The translations under genes and the position numbers were made by a program. The notes under the pieces are model-generated. The model ran no database searches. It saw nothing but the letters and a program-made list of their open reading frames with translations, and was not told where the DNA came from. Positions 49,201 through 59,600 of a stretch of 64,000 nucleotides of DNA are shown piece after piece. Source of the DNA: Plasmopara viticola (Eukaryota > Oomycota > Peronosporomycetes > Peronosporales > Peronosporaceae); NCBI GenBank assembly GCA_001695595.3, contig MBPM02000008.1, positions 1-64,000 on the forward strand, written 5' to 3'. Each line of letters opens with the position of its first letter. Position 1 is the first letter of the stretch.

Positions 49201-50274
49201 CGCATTCTTGATCTCGATGTCTTGTTCATCGCCATTGGGTAGAACCACCCGTTCGATGATGGTTCCCACACCCTTGATTACAGCTTTCCTGCCATCAGCC
49301 ACCGAAAGTTCGCCTCCATCTTGTTCGTTGAGGCTTGTAAACTTGGCCTTGTCGTTGCAGATGTGGTGCGTTGCGCCGCTGTCGACCGCCCACATCCCTG
49401 GCATACTCTTGCCCGTTGATAGTCCACATTCAAGCGAAACTGCGAAGGCGACTCGATCATGGTATTCGTAGTCGTCGTCGTTGCGCCATTGGACATTGTT
49501 GGCCCCGCGTCCACGACCATTGCCGCCGCGTGTTGGCCCTTTGTTTTCAGCTTTCTGCCTGGTCCAGCACCGATCCACCGAGTGCCCCAGTCTTCCGCAA
49601 TACGTGCATTGGTGCGGCTCACGATCGGCACTGAACGCTTTCGCAGCGTCTTCAGTCTTCACCACCGTAGCCTTCGCACCTTGCCTCTTGATATACTCGT
49701 TCGTCAGTACTCTCAAGACGTCCCGCGATCGAAGCTCGTTGCTGCTCATCTCCAAGTTGAGAACGACGTTCTCGAAGCTCTTGGGCAGACTGCGCAGCAA
49801 ACAGATCGCAACGTCCTCGTCCTCCATCTTGGCGCCGATGCTGCTTAGCTTGGCCGCGATGTTGAGGACCTCATTGCAATGATGCAACACATTGCCGTCT
49901 TCCGCCATCTCCATGCTGAATAGCTGGCGCTTCAAGTAGATACGCCCAGCCTTTTGCGACCCGCTGTAGAGTGTCTTGATGCGTGTCCACGCCACCCATG
50001 CTTCCTCACAGTCGTCAACCACATGATGGTAGTCCGCGTCCATATGCAGGAGCAAAAGACCGAAAGCGACGTTGCTCGACTTGACGTAGTCGTCCGAAGC
50101 GCGAGGATCCGTAAACGTCGGTGTCACCTCACGGTTCACGACATGCCAGACTGACTTGGTCAGGAACACGCCACGCATGTAGCGGTTCCAAGTCGCGTAG
50201 TTGTCTCCATTGAAATTGTCAATGGAGATCTTGGCCGTGGAATCTTGCGAAGAGGACATGGCGCTTGGGCTCAT
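46222..50274 (-). pseudogene. B gag-pol, 1351 codons, disrupted only by two nonsense codons
   Basis: One frame from ATG 50274 to TGA 46222 (end GIHGSSH). Gag [15 protein letters not shown], knuckle [14 protein letters not shown], protease [11 protein letters not shown], integrase ([18 protein letters not shown]), RT VYVDD-type (IYVDDVLVTGS) and RNase H ([26 protein letters not shown]) are all present. The only breaks are TAG at 48516-48514 (Tyr in TVPYAHQ, integrase core) and TAA at 46827-46825 (Tyr in VGYVSRF, RNase H). No indel was noticed. Both lesions change a TAC/TAT tyrosine codon. It is presumably inactive. Confidence 0.92.
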
Positions 50275-50278
50275 AACC
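50267..50278 (-). promoter_or_regulatory. Primer-binding site of B with embedded gag ATG
   Basis: GGTTATGAGCCC in sense beside the LTR end. ATG at 50274-50272, and a second in-frame ATG follows five codons on (MSPSAM). Confidence 0.85.
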
Positions 50279-50553
50279 TGTTAGAAGTGGCGACGGAGTG
50301 AGGCTTAAAATAGGCGAGGCGAAGGGAGTTCTTGATCGATTGACCAAGAAGACACTTGAGCTGTAGATGGGAGATTCGAAAGTGATTGATTTATCGGAGC
50401 TTATTCCTACTGCCTGATTTATATGTGTACACATATAAATCATGTGGGTCTTCCAATCAACTTACTCGTCTAATCATATCTAAGGTAATTACCGTAAAAA
50501 CTATCCGTAAGAACTCACCCTTTAAGTTAGGATTGTACCGGTAACCCTCAATA
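50279..50553 (-). repeat. 5' LTR of B
   Basis: 275 bp, four differences from the 3' LTR. The 26-bp palindrome (50416-50441) is unchanged. Confidence 0.92.
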
Positions 50554-51256
50554 GAAAGTAGCAAACTTGTCGGCAACCTCGGACTTGTTTCGTAGCAAGT
50601 ACACAGCACAGTAATGCGACTTCTCATCGACAAAAGTAGCAAAATAGTGCTTGCCACTGAATGTCGCCGTTTGCATGGGTCCACACAAATCGCTGTGAAT
50701 GACCTCAAAAACTTTCTTTGCCCGATTGGGTGAAGACTTCATGAAGCTTACCCGCGTCTGTTTGCCAAGAGCGCATCCTTTGCACAGCTCCCACTTGTTA
50801 ACAGACTTCAGGTCAATACCTGCTCCACAGCCTTTTGCAACAATAGTCGAAAGACCACCGTGACCAATGTGACCTAGTCGAAGGTGCCAGAGGTACGACG
50901 TGGTGTCCCCAAGGCATCCCAACGAGCTAGTCAAATTGGCCTCGTCTTCAATAATTGGCTTCATGCAGAGCTTGAACAACCCCTTTCCCTCACGAGCGCC
51001 CAACTTCCAGCGAAGACCTTTTGCTTCAGCAAAGCAGCCGTCGTGCTCAAACGTGACTGGGCCAACATCCTTTGTAAAGCGTCCAACGGAGAACAAATTG
51101 CGCGAAAGCTTTGGAATGTGCCAAACCGAAGTGAGAACACCCTTCTTCATTCCGCGAGGCGTAAACATCGACATAACGATGTCATCCGTCCCCACAGCTT
51201 GAACCACGCCATCATCCGCGAGATGCACATCCACTGGGTCAATTCTCTTGTAGTTT
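50554..51256 (-). pseudogene. F1(-), middle segment: protease end to integrase
   Basis: Family-F sequence between the B and G insertions, open over its whole length ([10 protein letters not shown] to KSEVADKFATF). It carries the region after the protease, the integrase zinc domain ([20 protein letters not shown]) and the first catalytic Asp (HSDLCGPM). The left edge meets B at its target duplication. The right edge meets LTR-G in CTTGTAGTTT without a duplication. Confidence 0.9.
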
Positions 51257-51515
51257 TGTTGAATGAGCTGAAGGAGACGAAGGGAAGAAGCGAAGAGTCT
51301 GCGCGGAGGAGGACCGGAGCGAAGACACTTAAGCAGGAGAAGGAATATTTGGAAGTGATTGATTTATTGGGGCTTACACTTCTACTTCTCGTAACCACTC
51401 ATTCTACATAACGTAATTACCTTAAACCGTAAAAAGTAAAAACTATGTTGAACCGCGGTTCGGATTGAACCGGGTTTGGGTTGTGTACATTACCTGAAAC
51501 CCATAACCCTCAATA
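51257..51515 (-). repeat. 3' LTR of G
   Basis: 259 bp, sense TATTGAGGG...CATTCAACA. Its U3 resembles LTR-E and includes the 12-bp palindrome GAACCGCGGTTC (51450-51461). Confidence 0.92.
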
Positions 51516-51522
51516 CGCCCCC

Positions 51523-54500
51523 TCAATGCGAACACGCATGTATGCCAAGCTCTTGCATCAAGTCTTTGTGGCGTGGTCCTGGTAGCCCCTTCGTCATGAT
51601 GTCCGCCAGCATGATCGCAGTCTCGCAGTACTCCAACTTCACTTCACCGCGCTTGACCTCATCACGAATGTGGTGATACTTGATGTCGATGTGCTTGGCC
51701 CGACCATGATGTACCGGATTCTTCGTCATCTTGATACACGACTGGTTGTCTTCCATGATTTTTAGCTCGGGCTCCGACTTGTCTATCGCTGCAGCTAGAA
51801 TCTCGCAGAGTAGACGATGCACCCATTTGCCTTCTTGAATCGCAAGACTTAGCGCGATGTACTCCGCTTCGCTCGTAGACAACGAAACACTTGACTGCTT
51901 CTTGCTTCCCCAGCTTACAGGAGCACCCATCAGCATAAACACATAGCCCGAAGTCGACTTGCGGTCAGCATGATCTCCAGCCCAGTCCGCGTCGGAATAT
52001 CCACGGAAGTCCAACTTGTTGCCAGAATTGAAGCAAAGCCCGTGCGACTTGGTTCCTTGCAGATAGCGTAGAATGCGCTTAACTGCAATCCAATGCTCGG
52101 CTTGTGGGTTCTCCATGAAGCGCGAAACGTAGCCAACAGCAAAGGCAATGTCTGGACGTGTCGCGGTTGCCAAGTGCATGAGAGCACCCACTGCTTCACG
52201 AAATGGAGCATTAACTCTGGATGTTGCGTTGCTCGAAACAAGTCGGAAACTTACATCCGTTGGACTTACCACAGCCTTACAGTCATTCATACTAAAACAC
52301 TCGAGAATATCATCCACGTAACGTCGCTGGCACAGAGTCAAACTGCCGTCAGCGTTGTCCACCAGCTCGATGCCCAGAGCAAACGCACACTTGCCGCTGG
52401 CCGTCATTTCAAAGCGCGTCTTTAGGTCCCTTTTGATCTGCGCAATAAGTTCACTTGAGCTGCCGGTAATCAGCACATCATCGACGTACACCAGCAAAAA
52501 TACACACTTGCCGTCTGTAACTTTGATGTAGAGGCATGGGTCGAATTGGGATACTTAAAAACCATTCGAACATACAAACTCGTCGAACGTCTCGTTCCAT
52601 ACGCGCGAAGCTTGTTTCAGGCCGTAAATCGCCTTCATCAACCTCAAACAATTGCGGTCACCGTCGAGCTCCATTCCTTCGGGCACCACACAATACACGA
52701 CTTCTTTCATCACGCCGTACAGGAACGCTGTCACCACATCAAGTTGATCTAGAGGCCACCCAAAGAACTTGGTCAAGCTGATCACCATTCGCAATGTCAC
52801 ATACTTGATAACAGGCGAGAACGTTTCCGTGTAATCGATGCCGTATTTTTTTGCTTGAATCCTTTAGCCACGAGACGCGCCTTGTACTTCTCGATGGATC
52901 CGTCGGCCTTGCGCTTAATCTTGAACACCCACTTGGTTCCAATGGCTTGCTGTCCGGTGGGCAGTTTAGCTGGTCGAAACACACCACGAAGGTGCAACGA
53001 GTCCAGTTCTGCATGGATCGCCTTGCGCCAGTGAACTTAATTAGGCCCGCTAACAGCATCTTGAAATGTCATTGGTTCTGACAGATCGCCGGCTTCGACC
53101 GCGTTTGCACTTGCTCGCCAAAAGACAGGAGGGGTGGAGTCATCACTTGATGTGGCTTTCTCTTCTTCATCCGCGGGAAAACGTGATGTCCGCTCGACTG
53201 ATCTACACTTGGCTCGACGTTCGTTTGATCTTTCAGGAGCACTTCCTTCTTCAAGTCCAGCTCCGTGATGTTCATGATTGGTGCTTGTCGAGTTGCGATC
53301 AGTATTCGTCACACCTGTACGCTCCTTGCGCTTTCCCGCCAACTTGAAGGTCATTTGGTGAGCTGCATCCAGATCATTAATGCTTAGCGAGTCGAGGTCG
53401 AAATCGTCGTCGTCATCTTCATGGTCACCATTACTCTTATCCAAGATGCCGAAACTTGATTCGTCGAAGGTGACATCACGAGTGATCACCACTTGTCCAG
53501 CCTCAACATCAAACACCCTATAAGCCTTGGACACCTCTTCGTAATCCACGAAGATCCCTGCACGAGCCTTGGGGTCCCACCTGAGCCGCTTTTCTTAACG
53601 TAAGTCCGGCACCCAAAAACACGCATATGTTTCACGCTTGGCTTGAACTTGTGCACAATCTCAAAAGGAGTCTTGTCGTTGATCTTGGGCGACGGAAGGC
53701 GATTCTTGATGTAGATGGCCACCATAGCAGCTTCACCCCAAAAAACACTTGTCCAACTTGGCATGGTGCAATATGCTGCGGCCGATTGTGACAATAGTCC
53801 GGATGGCGCGCTCTGCTGTGCCGTTGGTCTGATGTGCATATGGCACCGTGGTTTGCTGCTCGATGCCTTCATCCTCGTAGAAAACTTGAAGCGAGCTAGT
53901 TGCAAACTCGCGGGCTCCGTCGTGTCGTACAACCTTGACCTTCTTGCCGAAGTGTGTCTGCACCATTAAGATGTACTTTTTGACACAGTCTTCGCTCTCA
54001 GACTTGGCACGCAGGCAGAAACCCTTCATGCACCCGCTAGCTTCTTCCACGATCAGCAAGAGATACTTGCTCCCTCCGAGAGAATTAATTTCCATGGGCC
54101 CACAGATGTCGAAGTGGAGCAGCTAAAAGATGTCACAGTTGCGCTTGTCCCGGTTGCTTGGAAATGGTTTTTGAACCATCTTTCCTTGCTGACACCCTCG
54201 GCATGCACTTGATCCACTTGTCATAATAGGCACGTTTGCATCCTTGATCATATTGGTGGTAACCATCTTGCGAAGCACGTCGACTGGAGCATGGCCCATC
54301 CGTGCGTGCAAGTCGGCACCACTGTTTTCACGTGTAGTCGCATTTACCGAGCGCTGTGCCGTGCGAAGCCAATACAGTCCATCCACGAGATCTGCTGTGG
54401 CCACCACTTGTTGCGAGGATTTCCGCGCAATGTGCATGTGTGCGCCATCAAACACAACTCTAAACTTGCCACTCTTGTTGATCTGCGGCACAGACAGCAA

Positions 54501-55598
54501 ATTCTTGTTCATCATCGGTACGTATAGCGCGTTTTTGATCTCGATATCGCTTTCTTCACCGTCGGACAGAACCACTCGTTCAATGATGGTGCCAACGCCT
54601 TTGATCTCGGCCTTGTTACCGTCAGCCACCGATAGCTCGCCTTTGTCTTGTTCATTCAGCACGACAAACTTGGCCTTATTGTTGCAGATATGGTGCGTAG
54701 CACCGCTGTCGATTGCCCACATCCCTGGCATATTCTTGCCTGTTGAAAGTCCACATTCTAGCGATACAGCAAACGCGATACGGTCGTACTCGTAGTCGTC
54801 GTTGGGTCGATAGTAAATGTTGTTGGCTCCGCGTCCACGAGCTTGGCCGCCGCGTCGAGCACCTCGATTGTCATCCTTTTGCTTGGTCCAGCATCGCTCC
54901 ACGGAATGCCCCAATTTCCCACAATACGTGCATTGGCGAGACTCACGCTCAGCACTAAACGCCTTAGCCGCATCTTCGGTCTTGATCACCGGAGTCTTTG
55001 CGCTCTGCCGCTTGATATGCTCATTCGTTAGCACTTTTACAACGTCTTGCGTCCGCAATTCTGCGTTGCTGATCTCCAAGTTAAGAACAACGTTCTCGTA
55101 ACTTCTAGGGAGACTTCGCAACAGACAGATCGCAACATCTTCATCCTCCATCTTGGCACCAATGCTGCTGAGCTTGGCGCTGATGTTGAGGACTTCGTTG
55201 CAATGGTGCATGACGTTGTCGCCTTCCGCCATCTCCATACTAAAGAGTTGACGCTTCAAGTAGATGCGTCCAGCCTTCTGTGATCCACCGTAGAGCGTCT
55301 TGATGCGCTGCCAGGCGACCCAGGCTTCCTCGCAGTCATCAAGCACGTGATGGTAGTCGGCCTCCATATGCAAGAGCATCAGTCCGAAAGCGACTTTGCT
55401 GGTCTTGACGTACTCGTCCGCAGCGCGAGCATCGGCGAAGGTCGGAGTTACCTCTCGGTTGACCACGTGCCATACCGACTTGGTCAGGAACACGCCACGC
55501 ATGTAGCGGTTCCACGTGGCAAAGTTGTCGCCGTTGAATTTTTCGATTGCGATCTTGGCCGAGACATTGTGCGTTGAAGACATGGTCGTTGGGCTCAT
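51523..55598 (-). pseudogene. G gag-pol, heavily mutated
   Basis: From ATG 55598 the frame holds Gag, knuckle [14 protein letters not shown], protease [11 protein letters not shown] and integrase zinc domain until TAG 54125-54123. Further lesions: an extra A in a run near 53738, a 10-bp deletion near 53596 (compare C near 41355), TAA 53039-53037 (Gln in GPNQVHW), an extra T near 52852, and TAA 52557-52555 (Gln in GFQVS). The last open part, from 52554, holds VYVDDVLITGS and RNase H and ends HACSH at 51523. With LTRs this similar, so many lesions are unexpected (see findings). Confidence 0.9.
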
Positions 55599-55602
55599 AA
55601 CC
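55591..55602 (-). promoter_or_regulatory. Primer-binding site of G with embedded gag ATG
   Basis: GGTTATGAGCCC in sense, ATG at 55598-55596. Confidence 0.85.
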
Positions 55603-55861
55603 TGTTGAATGAGCTGAAGGAGACGAAGGGAAGAAGCGAAGAGTCTGCGCGGAGGAGGACCGGAGCGAAGACACTTAAGCAGGAGAAGGAATATTTGGAA
55701 GTGATTGATTTATTGGGGCTTACACTTCTCCTTCTCATAACCACTCATTCTACATAACGTAATTACCTTAAACCGTAAAAAGTAAAAACTATGTTGAACC
55801 GCGGTTCGGATTGAACCGGGTTTGGGTTGTGTACATTACCTGAAACCCACAACCCTCAATA
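55603..55861 (-). repeat. 5' LTR of G
   Basis: 259 bp. The GAACCGCGGTTC palindrome is at 55796-55807. AATAAATCAATCACTTCC in sense marks a likely initiator region about 100 bp from the PBS. Confidence 0.92.
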
Positions 55862-56307
55862 GCCAGCGTCTTCATCTTGTTAATGTGCGCGAGCACATCT
55901 TCCCCTTCATCCATCTTGGCCGTGAAGAAGCGACGACGAAGAAAGAGCTTATTCGCAAGGCTCTTCTTCTCGAAATGTCCCTCAAGCCGCGACCATGCAT
56001 CGTGTGCCCCACTCGCCGAACGAACCAATGGCAGCTGCGAGTCCTCCATCGCAAGACAGATGATCGCGAGCGCCTTCCTCGACTTGCGCTTGAACGTGTT
56101 CTGGTCCAGCGCAGTAGTCAGGTGTTCCAACTTGATCTCCCCGCTCACCACTTCCCACAAGTCACGCTCCTCCAGCACCATCTGCATTTTAAACTTCCAA
56201 GTGTGGAAGTTCGTTCCATCGAACTTGTTGATGCGGTTGGTGGTGGAGGCGTCCATGGCAAGGGCGAAGTCGGTGTCGGAGTCAGGGAAGACGGAGTTTG
56301 GGCTCAT
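55862..56307 (-). pseudogene. F1(-), 5' segment: Gag N-terminal half
   Basis: About 148 codons from ATG 56307 (MSPNSVFPDSD) to MKTLA, cut by LTR-G. Nearly identical to the start of F2 (NTFKRK preceded by LDQ here, LDL in F2). The zinc knuckle and the first part of the protease are in the missing 516 bp. Confidence 0.9.
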
Positions 56308-56311
56308 AACC

Positions 56312-56625
56312 TGAAGAAGCTCGAGTGTGCACTAGTTGGTAAAATGCAAAGTGAATATATTTAAAAGGTCCTTAGTTCGCAACTACATGCTACCTCTAAG
56401 CCAATGATTTATCTAAGCCAATCAGAACAACACACCATCCGGGCGCAATCATCTTCCCATCTGGGCGCAATCATCTTCCCATCCCGAAACCGATCTTTTG
56501 CCCATCTTGAACCCGCTCCCTCAGTCAGTCATCAACTGATTGCAGATGCCGGTTTTTACCGATATGTAGTCGCTAATCGAGGCGTTTGTCTGCCAACATC
56601 TTCGACAAGAGTCGTATCCTCAACA
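56312..56625 (-). repeat. LTR-F shared by F1 (5' LTR) and F2 (3' LTR)
   Basis: 314 bp, sense TGTTGAGGAT...CTTCTTCA, canonical ends. PBS of F1 at 56300-56311. A 22-bp tandem duplication (56439-56460 and 56461-56482, one mismatch) is present where LTR-A has a single copy. Promoter-like TTCACTTTGCATTTT is at 56355-56341. The last about 23 codons of F2 pol lie inside it. Confidence 0.9.
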
Positions 56626-59600
56626 CTCCCACTCGACTCGTCAGCGTTTGGAGACTTGATGCCCAATTTGTTCCAAAGATATTGAAATTGGGCCGCAGTT
56701 ATTGGCTTGGTCATGATGTCAGCGAGCATGTCGTGCGTCGAACAATACTGCAGCATGACTTGACCGTCTTCTACTTTCTCCCGCACGAAGTGGTACCGAA
56801 TGTCGATATGCTTGGTGCGCTTGTGAAACTCTGGATTCTTAGCCAAAGCGATGGAACCTTGATTGTCCTCGTAGATCTTGATCGCTTGACCTCTTGATAA
56901 TTCACCAAGTTCGCACAGAAAGGTTTTTAACCAAGTTGCCTCTTGAGCTGCTTCTGTCAAAGCCATGTACTCTGCTTCTGTAGAAGAAAGTGCCACTGTC
57001 CGTTGTTTCTTGCTTCTCCAGCTGATGCAACCTCCATTCATCATGAACGCATAACCGCTTGTACTTCTTCGGGTTTCCAAATCGCCTGCCCAATCTGCAT
57101 CGGAATAGCCTCGAAGTCCTTCTTGGTCTTGAGCTTGAAATGTAATCCCGTGCGTCTTTGTTCCTTGAATGTATCGAAAGACCCTTTTGAGTGCCTGCCA
57201 GTGAGTTGGACATGGGTCCGAGGCAAATTGGCTGAGTACTCCCACTGAGGCTGCTAGGTCCGGCCGAGTCCCGACCATCAAGTACATGAGGCAACCAACG
57301 GCATTTCGATAAGGGACTTTTGCCATCGTCTCTTCATGACAACACCCCCCTTCGCACATGGCCTTGGTCAACTTGAGTCCCGGATCTTGCGGTGTCCTGA
57401 CGGGATTGCTGTTTTCCATTCCAAACTTTTTCAAGATGTCACTCGCGAATTTTGTCTGGCGAATGGACACGTTACCACTCAAAGTTTCTTGATGAATCTC
57501 CATGCCCAAAAAGAACTTGAGTCGACCAAGATCCGTCATTTCGAATCGCTCGCTGAGTGCTTTCTTAGTCCTCTTCAGCAGCAAGTCGTTGTTGCACGCA
57601 AGCACCAGGTCATCAACGTAAAGTGCCACGAGGATCGATTCTTCGTCATTGCGCTTGACGTAAATGCAATGGTCGGCATCACACTTCGTAAACTTTATTT
57701 CCAGCATGAACGCGTCAATTGTCTGGTTCCACATCCGTGGCGACTGCTTCAAACTATAAAGGAAGCGCTTTAGCTGACAGACGTAGTTTGGGTATACGTC
57801 GTTGACATATCCATCCGGTTGCGCCATGTAAATGTCCTCGTCCAAAGTGCCATTGAGAAAGGCTGTCTTGACGTCCATTTGATGCAGCATCAAATTGTGC
57901 TTGGCCGACAGACTTAGTAGAATCCTGATCGAAGTAAACTTGGCCACTGGAGCGAAAGTCTCTTCGTAGTCGACTCCATGCTTCTGAGAAAAGCCTTTGG
58001 CCACGAGTAGTGCTTTGAACCGCTCGATCTTTCCGGCTTGATTTTCTTTGATCCGGAAGACCCATCTACAGCCGATAGCCTGGCGACCTTTCGGCAAAGG
58101 TACTACGTCCCAGGTCTTGTTCTTGCGAAGAGAGCTCACTTCGGCATCACACGCCTCTTTCCATTCGGCCGCGTTGCTGGATTCCATTGCCGACTTGAAA
58201 GTTGTCGGCATTTCTCCCACTGAATCCACAACAAAGGCCGCTTCGAAATCTTGGGCCGTTGCAGACATTTCCTCCAGCGATTGATAGCGAGTTGACCTCT
58301 TTGCTGTTGGAATATTCGCTGCTTTTTCAAGCGATTGGTTCCGCTGGTGTCGTTTGCTGCCAGGCTCAAAATCCAAGTCCACAATAGGCTGAGTGCCCGC
58401 GTGCTGCTTCTTTTCAGGCTCCATGTCCTGATCTTGCATAGCGTTTTCATTTTCTGAGCGGTCAAAATTAGATGTTTCGTACTCGTCAAATACAGCTTCT
58501 GATGACTCGGTACTTGGTATCTTGTCGTCAAAAATATCTTCCAGGAAATTTGCGTCCCGACTCAATAGAACGCGACCGCTACCGATTTCTTCAAACCTGT
58601 ACGCCTTTTCATGTTCTGAATAGCCAAGAAAACGGCACGGAGTCGAACGAGCATCAAACTTGGATTGTTTCTCTTTGGGAACTGAGACGTAAGCATGGCA
58701 GCCGAATACCTTCAAATTTGCCAACAAAGGCTTCTTGCCAGTCCACACTTGAAACGGCGACGCATCATGTTCAACAGCTCGTGTCGGACATCGGTTGCGA
58801 AGAAACGCAGCAGTTAAAACAGCTTCACCCCAATAAGTTTTTGGCAGACCAGCGTGCTCCAGCATACACCGTCCACATTCAACAAGTGTACGATTCATGC
58901 GTTCTGCGACTCCATTCAGTTGTGGCGTGTATGGTGGCGTAAACTTCTGTATGATGCCACGCTCTGCACAAAACTTTGCCATTGTTCCAGAAGTGTACTC
59001 GCCACCATTATCACAACATATTGATTTAACGCGCATGTTCGTCTGGTTTTCGGCCATCGCGACGAAAGTAGCAAACTTGTCGGCAACCTCGGACTTGTTT
59101 CGTAGCAAGTACACAGCACAGTAATGCGACTTCTCATCGATAAAAGTAGCAAAATAGCGCTTGCCACTGAATGTCGCCGTTTGCATGGGTCCACACACAT
59201 CGCTGTGAATGACTTCAAGGAGTTTCTTTGCCCGATTGGGTGAAGACTTCATGAAGCTTACCCGCGTCTGTTTGCCAAGAGCGCATCCTTTGCACAGCTC
59301 CCACTTGTTAACAGACTTCAGGTCAATACCTGCTCCACAGCCTTTTGCAACAATAGTCGAAAGACCACCGTGACCAATGTGACCTAGTCGAAGGTGCCAG
59401 AGGTACGACGTGGTGTCCCCAAGGCATCCCAACGAGCTAGTCAAATTGGCCTCGTCTTCAATAATTGGCTTCATGCAGAGCTTGAACAACCCCTTTCCCT
59501 CACGAGCGCCCAACTTCCAGCGAAGACCTTTTGCTTCAGCAAAGCAGCCGTCGTGCACAAACGTGACTGGGCCAACATCCTTTGTAAAGCGTCCAACGGA

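Larger units (their letters stand above)
45940..50553 (-). mobile_element. B: complete lineage-2 copia element inserted in F1
   Basis: 4614 bp: 3' LTR 45940-46214, PPT 46215-46225, gag-pol 50274-46222, PBS 50267-50278, 5' LTR 50279-50553. The two 275-bp LTRs differ at four positions that I can see. The ends are TATTGAGGG...TCTAACA in sense, and the flanking duplication confirms this non-canonical TA start. Confidence 0.94.
51257..55861 (-). mobile_element. G: complete lineage-2 copia element in F1, without target duplication
   Basis: 4605 bp: 3' LTR 51257-51515, PPT 51516-51526, internal region, PBS 55591-55602, 5' LTR 55603-55861. The 259-bp LTRs differ at only about three positions. Flanks are AGTTT on the left and GCCAG on the right, so there is no 5-bp duplication. 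The F1 sequence matching 59767-60282 of F2 (516 bp) is absent. Confidence 0.92.
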
